From assembly GCA_037140475.1 (NCBI GenBank), contig JBAXEJ010000053.1, forward strand, positions 1-16,469: DNA of 16,469 nucleotides, given 5' to 3'. The number at the start of each line of letters is the position of its first letter. Positions within the stretch are counted from its first letter, which is position 1. This document shows, in pieces, positions 6,870-15,038 of this stretch. A program made the position numbers and the translations under genes. The notes under the pieces were generated by a model. It was not told where the DNA came from, made no database searches, and worked only from the letters and a program-made list of their open reading frames with translations. This stretch comes from PALSA-1006 sp037140475. Lineage in GTDB: Bacteria; Pseudomonadota; Gammaproteobacteria; Burkholderiales; Gallionellaceae.

Positions 6870-9455
6870 ATGCTTAACAGCCAACAGCCAACAGCCAACA
6901 GCCAACAGCCAACAGCCAACAAAATCATGTTGCGTAAATACCTCGGTATTCTAATTGGATGGACGCTGTTAATTGGAGGCTCGCTGTTATGGAATTTGCA
7001 CGAGCTTGACAAAAATACGCTGAGTAATGCAGCAGCAGTCGCACGCGCAAGTTTGGCTAAAGATATTGGGTTCCGCGACTGGGCGGCTTCCCACGGCGGG
7101 GTCTATGTTCAGCCATCGGCGCATACGCCGCCGAACCCGTATTTGAAAGTGCCTGGCCGTGATGTCGTCACCACCACGGGCATGAAACTCACCCTGATGA
7201 ATCCCGCCTTTGTGATTCGGGAAGTGCAGGAAGATTTTAATGGTAACAAGATGGACTTGAGTCACCTCACCAGCTTGAAGTTATTAAACCCCAACAACAA
7301 ACCTGACGAATGGGAAATCAAAGCACTGAAAAGCTTTGATCAAGGCGCCAAGGAGGTGATGGAAATTGCCGACATTGGCGACGCGACCTACATGAGATTG
7401 ATGAAGCCACTACCTGTCATAGAGGGCTGTCTCAAATGTCACGCTGTCCAAGGCTATAAGGTAGGCGATGTACGTGGTGGGATTGGTGCTTATGTAAAAA
7501 TGCGTCCCTTTACTAACGTACAACTGTCTCGAATCCATGATTTATCGTTTTCTCACGGGCTGATTTGGCTGATCGGTTTGATCGGCTTGGGCGGTATGTT
7601 CGGTCGAGAGAGATCTGTTCTCGTTGAACGCATGCACGCTGACCAAGTCGCTAAATTCCGCACGAAAACATTAGAAATGTTGGCAAGCAATGAGCCCCTC
7701 GGCGACATTCTGAAGGCGATTGTTTTGGGTGTAGAAGAGGTTAACCCCAAGATGCTTTGCAGTCTGTTATTACTGGATAGTGAAGGAAAACATCTCGTCA
7801 CCGGCGCGGCACCTAGCTTGCCTGATTTTTATAATGAGGCGATCAACGGAGTAGAAATCGGCATGGGTGTGGGTTCCTGTGGCACGGCGGCCTTCACTGG
7901 CGAGCGCGTAATTGTTGAAATCATCCAGACGCACCCCTATTGGGCACCGTACAAGGCGTTGGCGGCGCGTGCCAATTTAGATGCCTGCTGGTCGCAACCG
8001 ATACTCTCCTCGACAGGTAAGGTGCTAGGTACTTTTGCCATCTATCACCGCATAGCTAATACGCCCACTCAAGAAGACCTTTCCCTGATCGAGCGTTCAG
8101 CTCACGTGGCCAGTGTCGCTATCGAAAAACGGCAGGCCGATGCTGCAATACATGATCTGGCTTTTTACGACACACTGACCAATCTGCCCAACCGTCGTCT
8201 GCTGCTTGATCGACTTAAAGAGTGTTTACTTTCTTCTGCACGAAGCCAGCGATACGGAGCGTTGTTGTTTATCGATTTAGATAATTTCAAAACACTGAAC
8301 GACACACTGGGCCATGAATACGGTGATCTGCTACTAATAGCAACGGCAAAGCGTATTCAGACTTGTGTTCGCGAAGTGGATACCGTGGCACGACTAGGCG
8401 GTGATGATTTTGTGGTGTTGCTGGCAGAGGTAGATGCTGATGTAGAAGTGGCTTTGCAGACAGTCGCACTCCTCGCCGAGAAAATGCGTACTGCGCTCAC
8501 CACTCCTTATCAACTCATTGATAAGGAGTACTTGAGTTCCACCAGTATTGGCGTCAGTCTTTATCGCGGCAATGAAATGACCGTCAGTGAGTTGTTAAAG
8601 CATACCGATATGGCGATGTATCGTGCCAAAGAGTCTGGGCGCAATGCGGTGCGTTTCTTTGATGCCGAGATGCAACTTGCGGTAGAAGCACACGCTGCTC
8701 TAGAGGCAGATTTGCGTCGTGCGGTGCCTGAGCAGCAATTGCAGTTGTATTACCAAGTACAGGTCAACAGCGAGCAAAAGCCTATTGGGGCAGAAGCACT
8801 GGTGCGCTGGATTCATCCCACACGTGGCATGGTTTCGCCTGCGCAATTCATTCCCTTGGCAGAAGAAAGTTCACTCATCTTAGTGGTGGGCGATTGGGTG
8901 ATGGAAGCCGCATGCCGACAATTGGCTGTGTGGTCTAAAGCTGAACATTCAAGCCATCTTACGCTGGCGGTGAACGTCAGCGCAAAGCAGTTCAAACAGT
9001 CTGACTTTGTAGAGAAAGTGAAGAACCTCATCCATGATCATGAACTAGATGCCTCACGCTTGAAGATCGAACTCACCGAAACTGTTGTGTTGACCGACGT
9101 AACCGAGGTGATCACTAAGATGCATGCCCTGAAAGCATTGCGGGTTAGGTTGTCGATGGATGATTTTGGCACAGGCTATTCGTCACTGTCTTACTTGAAG
9201 CAATTACCGCTGGATCAGCTTAAGATCGATCAAAGCTTTGTGCGCGACATGACCTCCGACCAGAATGATCAGGTGATGGTGCAAACTATTATCGACATGG
9301 CAAAAAATTTCCATCTGAATGTGATTGCTGAAGGGGTGGAAACCGAAGCTCAGTTGTCGTTACTGAAACATTTGGGTTGTCTAGCGTATCAGGGATATTT
9401 GTTTAGTAAGCCTGTCCCAATAGAGCATTTCGAGGCTTTGTTAAAGCCGATCTGA
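6870..9455 (+). CDS. Heme-c sensor (Tll0287-like)-GAF-GGDEF-EAL protein
   Basis: An 861-residue membrane-bound c-di-GMP enzyme. Order: repeat-encoded leader (1-17), TM helix (22-41), periplasmic Tll0287-like/DUF3365 domain (45-215) with the heme-c motif CLKCH (187-191), TM helix (228-244), GAF (260-418), GGDEF (426-596) and EAL (603-858). The cyclase motif is GGDDF (510-514), a permitted variant, with an intact inhibitory site REVD (501-504). The EAL domain keeps EAL (642-644), VNVS, ELTET, DDFGTGYSS (764-772), LKID and AEGVE, so phosphodiesterase activity is expected. Both activities may therefore be present. The chosen ATG (6870) has AGTGAG upstream, while the internal ATG (6927, Met20) is preceded only by repeat sequence without a ribosome site. 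The heme suggests redox, oxygen or NO sensing. It may follow the 131-residue gene in an operon and converges with the gene ending at 9484. Confidence 0.95.
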   Translation: MLNSQQPTANSQQPTANKIMLRKYLGILIGWTLLIGGSLLWNLHELDKNTLSNAAAVARASLAKDIGFRDWAASHGGVYVQPSAHTPPNPYLKVPGRDVVTTTGMKLTLMNPAFVIREVQEDFNGNKMDLSHLTSLKLLNPNNKPDEWEIKALKSFDQGAKEVMEIADIGDATYMRLMKPLPVIEGCLKCHAVQGYKVGDVRGGIGAYVKMRPFTNVQLSRIHDLSFSHGLIWLIGLIGLGGMFGRERSVLVERMHADQVAKFRTKTLEMLASNEPLGDILKAIVLGVEEVNPKMLCSLLLLDSEGKHLVTGAAPSLPDFYNEAINGVEIGMGVGSCGTAAFTGERVIVEIIQTHPYWAPYKALAARANLDACWSQPILSSTGKVLGTFAIYHRIANTPTQEDLSLIERSAHVASVAIEKRQADAAIHDLAFYDTLTNLPNRRLLLDRLKECLLSSARSQRYGALLFIDLDNFKTLNDTLGHEYGDLLLIATAKRIQTCVREVDTVARLGGDDFVVLLAEVDADVEVALQTVALLAEKMRTALTTPYQLIDKEYLSSTSIGVSLYRGNEMTVSELLKHTDMAMYRAKESGRNAVRFFDAEMQLAVEAHAALEADLRRAVPEQQLQLYYQVQVNSEQKPIGAEALVRWIHPTRGMVSPAQFIPLAEESSLILVVGDWVMEAACRQLAVWSKAEHSSHLTLAVNVSAKQFKQSDFVEKVKNLIHDHELDASRLKIELTETVVLTDVTEVITKMHALKALRVRLSMDDFGTGYSSLSYLKQLPLDQLKIDQSFVRDMTSDQNDQVMVQTIIDMAKNFHLNVIAEGVETEAQLSLLKHLGCLAYQGYLFSKPVPIEHFEALLKPI
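6876..6921 (+). repeat. Heptanucleotide tandem repeat (AACAGCC)x6
   Basis: Six perfect copies of AACAGCC (6876-6917) followed by a partial AACA, beginning three bases after the ATG at 6870. Because seven is not a multiple of three, each gain or loss of a unit shifts the reading frame. Six units (42 bases) keep the downstream gene in frame and encode NSQQPTA twice. I read the altered frames: with seven units TAA is reached at GTT GCG TAA, and with five units at GTA TTC TAA, both within about 27 codons of the start. This is the classic arrangement for slipped-strand phase variation, though variability itself cannot be seen in one sequence. Confidence 0.95.
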
Positions 9456-9483
9456 CAGGCTGATTTGTCCACAAAAGATCAAG

Positions 9484-12183
9484 TTACCCCATCGTTACAG
9501 CATAAACTTTTGCATTATTACGCCCGTCTTTCTTGGCGAAATACATTGCAGTATCGGCATTTTTCACTAGTTCTTTTTCATCGTTACCATGATCCGGGTA
9601 GATTGCAACCCCTGTGCTCGACGAAATACAAACCTCATGGCCATCAATGCCGAAAGGAATGTTTAACGAACGACGAATTTTTTCTGCAACTCCAATTGCA
9701 TCGCTAGCAGACTCAATTACCGACAACAACACGACAAATTCATCCCCGCCAATACGAGCCACCGTATCCGACTCACGCAAACATGTTTTGATTCGCAGAG
9801 CGACACCCTTTAACAACTGATCTCCTACATCATGTCCAAGTGTGTCATTAACGGGCTTGAACTTATCTAGGTCGATAAACATCAGAGCTAGATGCGTTTT
9901 ATCGCGCTTAGCCACTGCCAATGCTTGGTGTAATCTATCGGTGAATAGTGTCCGATTAGGCAAATCAGTCAGCGCATCAAAATGTGCAAGATGCTGAACT
10001 TGCTCCTCCATCGCTTTGCGATCTGAAATATCGTAGAACCAACCTAGTACAGCGGGCTCTCCTTGGAAATCCAATCGCATATACGATGCCAGCGTCCAAG
10101 TTGTTTTTGAATGTTGATTGGAAACCTGCAACTCAATCAATTTATTGGTGACACGTGCACCATGAGCAAGTTGCTCAAGTACATCGGCATAATCTTGTGG
10201 GTTTACGTAATAACTTTGGGGGTTAGTGCCGATAACCTGCTCAGGTGGTGTTTTGATCAGCTCCGCATAACGTTGGTTCGCAAATAAAACTTGATTGCTT
10301 GATAGCTGTGTAATACGAATCGCAATGGGGCTTGTCTCTAGCATGAATCGGAAACGACTTTCACTTTCAGACAAATCGGCTTCAATTTTTTTTCGCTGAG
10401 AAACATCGATTCTAGCCGCAACATAATGAGTCAAAACTCCATCATTGTTCTTCACCGGTGCAATATGAACCTCTTCCCAATATGGCTGGCTATCCTTGCG
10501 TTTATTTAGCAATTCTCCGTGCCAAATATTGCCGTTACGCAAAGCGCTCCATAACTCCTTATAGATTTCTTTAGGCGTTTCTCCTGATTGAAGGATTCGC
10601 GTGTTTTGCCCTATAAGTTCTTCAGGAAAGTAGCCAGTCACTTCACTAAATCGAGGATTTACATATTCGATATTCGACTGAGCATCCGCAATTAGCACTG
10701 AAATGGGACTTTGCTCAATCGCGGTTGAAAGAGTGAGAAGCTTCTCTTCAAATTGTTTGCGCTGGCTAACATCACGCGTAACAGCAAGATGCATCGTCTG
10801 ACCATTCTCCTTTAGTGGCACAGCGTGAGTTTCCAGCCAGCGATGCCCTCCTTTTAGCCCAATTACCTCAAACTCCATTTGCACTGTCTCACCTGCAAGC
10901 ACTCTTTTGTGCAAGCTGTCGAAATTCAAGCGACACTCAGGAGCGATAAAGCTTCCAATAAATTTTCCCGATACTTGGTTTATCGACTCCGCCTCAATCA
11001 TTGCTAGTCCAGCAGGATTCATAAATTTTAAACGACCTTGCGCATCGATAATTTTGATGCATTCAGGTTCGTTTTCGATAATGGCTTGCAAATACAATTC
11101 ACGCTTACCTAGCGTATCGAGCAAGCTATTAAAGCTGGCGGCTAATTGACCTACCTCATCACGAGAAGTAACTGGCAATGGTTTTAAGGCGTCGGTCATT
11201 TGAGCCAAAGTCTTGGCTGTAGAAAGCAGGGGAGATAGCTGTAATCGCAACCACCACCAAATAAGAGAGCCGGCCACGACCATTAGTAGCAACATTCCCC
11301 ACAAGATATATCGTTGTGTTTTAACAATAGGTGCAAAGGCCTCCTCAGTCGGAATTTGTACGGCTAAATACCAGTCTGCAACTGGTATTGATTTTACCGA
11401 TTGCAAAACCTCCTTCCCCCTTGGGGTTCGCAAAATGAATGTGCCCTCTTCACCCTGAAGGAATCGATCGATTAAAGGATTTACACCCAGCGCAGGGCTT
11501 GCCTCCATGATGCGATCTTTATCTGTTGCAGTAACAATTCGGCGTGCATGCTTAGATACCAGCAAATATCCGCCAGTTTCCCCATAGGGATTTTGTGTCA
11601 CCGCATCCAAAATATTCGGCTTGCTCAGGTCGATAATGCCAACCAGCGCACCCATTATTTGTTTGCTATCGTTAAAGATGGGCACAGCAATTCCAATTAC
11701 AGGCACCTTTAAGACGATGCCGTAGCTAGGGTCGCTAATTGTTATCTTCCCCTGCTTAATTGCTGTTGCCACATATTCACGGTTCATGTAATTGACGCCA
11801 ATACGCGGGATGCCCAGAGGAATAGAGGCGAGTGCAACACCATCATTGCCCGTGACATATCCACCCGCATTAAATAACTGAGTGAAGAATGGCCGAGCTT
11901 CTAAAAAATTTTGTAACTCTTTCGGGTAGCGCATTAATGCGGGAGTGATGCGCTCAGCAATATTTTGCATACCCCGAATTCGATCGTTAAGCTCAAAAGA
12001 AATATGTTCAGCTTCCAGTGAGGCGATTGCCATCTGCTGCTCGCCAAGCTGCCGCTGCATATCTTTTCGCAAGATATGTCCAGCATACAAGCCACCTAGT
12101 AAAAGACTGATTCCAAAAACGGCTAAGGTGAATGCGGTGACTTTTGTTTTAATTGATACAAACTGCAAACTCGAAATAATCAT
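9484..12183 (-). CDS. dCache-HAMP-PAS-PAS-PAS-GGDEF diguanylate cyclase
   Basis: An 899-residue inner-membrane sensor cyclase. TM helix 13-36, periplasmic double-Cache (PDC) ligand domain about 40-290, TM helix about 292-312, HAMP about 313-360, three PAS domains (about 362-475, 483-598 and 606-722, each ending in the coil signature DVSQRK/DISDRK) and GGDEF about 728-895. The active site GGDEF (812-816) and the I-site RESD (803-806) are intact, so it should make c-di-GMP and be product-inhibited. There is no EAL domain. Cache domains bind small molecules such as amino or carboxylic acids; the ligand is unknown. No convincing ribosome site precedes ATG 12183, but no better start is seen. Its 3' end lies 28 bases from the oppositely oriented GGDEF-EAL gene, with no clear terminator between. 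It lies 87 bases after an HD-GYP gene on the same strand. Confidence 0.96.
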   Translation of the reverse strand: MIISSLQFVSIKTKVTAFTLAVFGISLLLGGLYAGHILRKDMQRQLGEQQMAIASLEAEHISFELNDRIRGMQNIAERITPALMRYPKELQNFLEARPFFTQLFNAGGYVTGNDGVALASIPLGIPRIGVNYMNREYVATAIKQGKITISDPSYGIVLKVPVIGIAVPIFNDSKQIMGALVGIIDLSKPNILDAVTQNPYGETGGYLLVSKHARRIVTATDKDRIMEASPALGVNPLIDRFLQGEEGTFILRTPRGKEVLQSVKSIPVADWYLAVQIPTEEAFAPIVKTQRYILWGMLLLMVVAGSLIWWWLRLQLSPLLSTAKTLAQMTDALKPLPVTSRDEVGQLAASFNSLLDTLGKRELYLQAIIENEPECIKIIDAQGRLKFMNPAGLAMIEAESINQVSGKFIGSFIAPECRLNFDSLHKRVLAGETVQMEFEVIGLKGGHRWLETHAVPLKENGQTMHLAVTRDVSQRKQFEEKLLTLSTAIEQSPISVLIADAQSNIEYVNPRFSEVTGYFPEELIGQNTRILQSGETPKEIYKELWSALRNGNIWHGELLNKRKDSQPYWEEVHIAPVKNNDGVLTHYVAARIDVSQRKKIEADLSESESRFRFMLETSPIAIRITQLSSNQVLFANQRYAELIKTPPEQVIGTNPQSYYVNPQDYADVLEQLAHGARVTNKLIELQVSNQHSKTTWTLASYMRLDFQGEPAVLGWFYDISDRKAMEEQVQHLAHFDALTDLPNRTLFTDRLHQALAVAKRDKTHLALMFIDLDKFKPVNDTLGHDVGDQLLKGVALRIKTCLRESDTVARIGGDEFVVLLSVIESASDAIGVAEKIRRSLNIPFGIDGHEVCISSSTGVAIYPDHGNDEKELVKNADTAMYFAKKDGRNNAKVYAVTMG

Positions 12184-12270
12184 TTGAATATGTTTGTAAT
12201 AGCGCCGTCGGATTAGGGCTGGTTCAGTCGGAAGTAAATAGGTTTAGTTACTAAAGTGAGTGAAGTGCGC

Positions 12271-13563
12271 CTAGCAAATCATTAGGGATTGCGCCACAAT
12301 TACTGGCGATATATTTGGCTCATCAATTAGAGAGTTTTCGTGTCCTACTGCAGCCTTCCAGCAATTATCCAGATTCTGATCCACGCACATCACTATGTTT
12401 TTATCTAGCTTTCCTTCATCAACCATCTCATGAAGTATCTTTAAGATCAGCCGAGGGCTTAACGGGCCACGATATGGACGCTCTTGTGCCAATGCCTGAA
12501 AAACATCTGCAACCGCGATAATGCGCGCCTCGAATGAAATTTCACCTTCTCCAATGTGGTACGGATATCCAGTGCCATCAACTCTTTCGTGATGCTGTGC
12601 CGCCCATTCAGCAATTGTTTCCAACCCATGGATATTTTTAATAATCGTGTAAGTGTCAAAACTATGTCTTTGGATATGTGCATTTTCTTCTTCGGTAAGT
12701 TTTCCAGGTTTATCCAGCAATCCGTCTGGTTGCCTGAGTTTGCCGAGGTCATGCAGCAAGCCAGCCAACTCGAGCATGTCGCAACTCTTTTCAGAAAGGC
12801 CGAATAAGTTTCCTAAATATCGAGATAGTCTAGCGACTCCGTCTGAGTGCGATTTTGTGAATGGGCTTTTAGCATCCACAATATAAGAGAAGATGTAGAC
12901 AATGCTACGTAACTCTTGAAAGTCCATAGATTGTGCTTTCGTCTCTGACAGCCAGCGCGACACATAGCCGTTAACATGATCGTTCTCGAGTGAAAGCCAG
13001 AATGCTTCCGACTTCGACACCTCCATGAATGCTTCGACCAGCTCGGGGCAGAACCAGTCGCCACTTTTTTCAACAATTTTCTGACGAATAGAATTTTTGC
13101 CCAGTAGTAAATTGGACTGATCCACCATGAAGCCCAGCGATAAAACATCGACCCGATCAACTAGGTAAATGCAATTGGCACTGAGCTTTACTTCTAGCGG
13201 CAAATCCATTTTTTTCAGTTCTGACCAATGGGTATGGTGATAACGAACTATAGGTGCAAGGTGTGCCGTCCGCATGCAAGTTTCTAGTAGATCAGCCCCT
13301 AGGTCACAGTGATCCCCTTCCTTTTCCCACGCAAGTTGCGCTAATCGTTCATGCACTACTGTTTTCGACACGCCGCAATCGTGCAGCATCGCAGCCTGAA
13401 ATAGATCATCCATACGTTTGGAATCCCAACCGAGTTTCTTGCCGCACTCTACGGCCATGTAGGCGACATGTTTGCCGTGATGAATATGCGTCACCCCTAC
13501 CAGGTCGAGAGCATCAGACAAGGAGTAAATTGCTTCATGTAGGTTGATATTAAATTTCGACAA
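12271..13563 (-). CDS. Double-HD protein with C-terminal HD-GYP phosphodiesterase
   Basis: A 430-residue cytoplasmic protein made of two related HD halves. The C-terminal half (about 215-390) is a complete HD-GYP domain: HDLGK (271-275), HHERVDGTGYP (324-334) and a VADVFQAL helix, the signature of c-di-GMP phosphodiesterases yielding pGpG/GMP. The N-terminal half (about 10-200) keeps HDCG (61-64), YHH (108-110) and LVDRVDV (134-140) at matching places but lacks the GYP stretch, so it is a degenerate HD-GYP copy that may regulate the other half or bind metal. The start is TTG at 13563 with AAAGGT about seven bases upstream; the first in-frame ATG is residue 36, inside the domain. It lies between two other c-di-GMP genes on the same strand. 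No sensor domain is present apart from the first HD unit. Confidence 0.94.
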   Translation of the reverse strand: MSKFNINLHEAIYSLSDALDLVGVTHIHHGKHVAYMAVECGKKLGWDSKRMDDLFQAAMLHDCGVSKTVVHERLAQLAWEKEGDHCDLGADLLETCMRTAHLAPIVRYHHTHWSELKKMDLPLEVKLSANCIYLVDRVDVLSLGFMVDQSNLLLGKNSIRQKIVEKSGDWFCPELVEAFMEVSKSEAFWLSLENDHVNGYVSRWLSETKAQSMDFQELRSIVYIFSYIVDAKSPFTKSHSDGVARLSRYLGNLFGLSEKSCDMLELAGLLHDLGKLRQPDGLLDKPGKLTEEENAHIQRHSFDTYTIIKNIHGLETIAEWAAQHHERVDGTGYPYHIGEGEISFEARIIAVADVFQALAQERPYRGPLSPRLILKILHEMVDEGKLDKNIVMCVDQNLDNCWKAAVGHENSLIDEPNISPVIVAQSLMIC

Positions 13564-13577
13564 TGGTCTTACCTTTT

Positions 13578-13606
13578 ATTAAATATTCATAACGAATTTG
13601 ACTCAA
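13578..13606 (-). promoter_or_regulatory. Possible sigma-70 promoter of the double-HD gene
   Basis: On the minus strand TTGAGT (13601-13606), a 17-base spacer and TTTAAT (13578-13583) give 4/6 and 5/6 matches to the sigma-70 consensus. The start site would fall only about eight bases before the TTG start codon, leaving a very short leader, which lowers confidence. Confidence 0.35.
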
Positions 13607-13616
13607 GTTAATCAGC

Positions 13617-13630
13617 CAGGTTTGAACCTG
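13617..13630. promoter_or_regulatory. Operator-like inverted repeat CAGGTT-TG-AACCTG
   Basis: Six-base arms CAGGTT and AACCTG flank a two-base centre, directly upstream of the possible -35 box of the double-HD gene (centre near -52 of the predicted start). The position suits an activator site. No regulator can be named, and a repeat this short may occur by chance. Confidence 0.3.
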
Positions 13631-13691
13631 AGACAGCCGAGTTCGTAATGTGAGCGTACTTACTATTCAAATATTTGCTGCATCGTTCACC

Positions 13692-14879
13692 TCAATCTGC
13701 GTAACTCGATTGGATGCTTAGTATCTGGTCCTGCGAGCCGAGTAGGGCAGCCACGCAATCTGCATCCAGCTTGAAATGACTCAATCTTCTAAGTTCAGCG
13801 AATGCCTGTTCGTTGCTCCAGGCTAACTTGTATGAGCGCACTGAAGTCAGTGCGTCGAATACGTCGGCAACGGCAACGATGCGCGCCTCGAGTGGAATCT
13901 CTTCACCTTTCAAGCCTTCTGGATAACCGTTACCGTCTATGCTTTCGTGGTGATAAAGAACGATATTGCGAATCATGTCGATATCTTTGACGCACTTGAT
14001 ATTGAAATTAAGTAGCATCGTATCAATGATCTCGCGCCCCCTCGTCGTATGCGTTTTCATCTCGGTGAATTCTTCAGTGGTCAATGGGCCTTGCTTAAGA
14101 AGAATCCTGTCGGGAATGGTGATCTTGCCGACATCATGCAAAGGCGCGTGCTGAAGGATTCTGTCGGCGAATTCATCATCAATCGAGTGGGCAGCGCCCA
14201 TGGCAAAAGCAATCAATCGCGAATAGCGGGCCATGCGCTCAAGGTGCATACCAGTTTCCGGATCACGATGACGAGTGAATTGTGCAGCGGTCCTCATGGC
14301 GCCGTGGAGTGTCGCGACCTGGTTCAATTCGGCAGCTAACAAGATCGTCAATAAATGAGCGATCATGTCCAAATAAGTTAGGTTCGAATCATTGAACACC
14401 GCGCGCTGATAGGAGTTAAAAAAGAGCATGCCAATGAACTTCCCCTCGTTAAATAAGGGAATGGTGTAGCTTGAAAGATAACCTTTGCCTACGATTCGCT
14501 TCGAATGGATGGATTTACTGTTGGAAAATACGCCCATATCATTAATGATGCGCGTTTCACGATTGTTGACCAATTTGAGAAGCGTTGGAACTTCGCTTAG
14601 CTTTATCTCGTATAGGGTGAGGGGATTCTCACCCTTCCAGCTCCCCACATGGGTACACAGCGTGTCTGCACTTTGGTTATATTTTGCAAGGGAAATACGA
14701 TCAATGTGCGGGAGGTGCTGACAGGCTATGTTATGGATATAGGATATTTTCTCCGACAAGGTGCGGTGACTATCGAGTTCATTGAACTCTAATTGATGTT
14801 CGAATCCTTGAACTTTGGATTTTCTTGAGCCACTTTGGCTGTGCGCTGAAGTGAAATCACGAAGCAATTTCTGTTGCAT
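13692..14879 (-). CDS. GAF-HD-GYP cyclic-di-GMP phosphodiesterase
   Basis: A 395-residue soluble protein. Residues about 35-185 form a GAF-type sensor domain (IPLFNEGKFIGMLFFNSYQRAVF is its typical end). Residues about 190-370 form an HD-GYP domain with the expected R.RDPETG.H..R entry, HDVGKITIPD (248-257), HTTRG and HHESIDGNGYP (310-320), ending in VADVFDALTS. All metal and signature residues appear intact, so hydrolysis of c-di-GMP to GMP is expected. The GAF ligand is unknown; no transmembrane helix or receiver domain is seen. ATG at 14879 has a perfect AGGAGG five bases upstream, predicting strong translation. It is transcribed divergently from the hemerythrin-LuxR regulator across a 220-base region, which makes it a natural candidate target of that regulator, and it is followed 128 bases later by the second HD-GYP gene. 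Confidence 0.96.
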   Translation of the reverse strand: MQQKLLRDFTSAHSQSGSRKSKVQGFEHQLEFNELDSHRTLSEKISYIHNIACQHLPHIDRISLAKYNQSADTLCTHVGSWKGENPLTLYEIKLSEVPTLLKLVNNRETRIINDMGVFSNSKSIHSKRIVGKGYLSSYTIPLFNEGKFIGMLFFNSYQRAVFNDSNLTYLDMIAHLLTILLAAELNQVATLHGAMRTAAQFTRHRDPETGMHLERMARYSRLIAFAMGAAHSIDDEFADRILQHAPLHDVGKITIPDRILLKQGPLTTEEFTEMKTHTTRGREIIDTMLLNFNIKCVKDIDMIRNIVLYHHESIDGNGYPEGLKGEEIPLEARIVAVADVFDALTSVRSYKLAWSNEQAFAELRRLSHFKLDADCVAALLGSQDQILSIQSSYAD

Positions 14880-14937
14880 AACTCCCTCCTTTCGCTGATC
14901 TCGCTCTGGATTTTTGATTGGCTAGCTCTATATCATG

Positions 14938-14961
14938 TGAGCAAAAATTGAGCCCTATCAA
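14938..14961 (-). promoter_or_regulatory. Possible sigma-70 promoter of the GAF-HD-GYP gene
   Basis: Read on the minus strand, TTGATA (14956-14961) resembles a -35 box (5/6) and is followed after about 18 bases by CATGAT, a 4/6 match to a -10 box. The location, about 50 bases before the strong ribosome site of the HD-GYP gene, is reasonable. The weak -10 makes the call tentative. Confidence 0.3.
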
Positions 14962-15018
14962 CATGAGTGCTGTTTGTTTATATAGTCACCCCACTGTAGG
15001 AGGAACTCGCTCATACGT

Positions 15019-15038
15019 CATCACCCTATAGGGTGATG
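15019..15038. promoter_or_regulatory. Perfect 20-bp palindrome, likely LuxR-type operator
   Basis: Twenty bases that equal their own reverse complement; the core is TCACCCTATAGGGTGA flanked by CA and TG. Its centre (15028.5) lies about 42.5 bases upstream of the transcript start predicted from the TATAAT box at 15059. That is the classical position of the 20-bp lux box used by LuxR-family activators contacting RNA polymerase at -35. A partial second copy (TCACCC at 14986-14991 with a degenerate right half) lies 35 bases further upstream. I infer that the adjacent hemerythrin-LuxR protein binds here and controls itself and perhaps the divergent HD-GYP gene. Confidence 0.75.

Noticed and set aside
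6876..6921. CRISPR-like repeat array
   Set aside because: Units are 7 bases, directly adjacent with no spacers, and lie inside a coding start.
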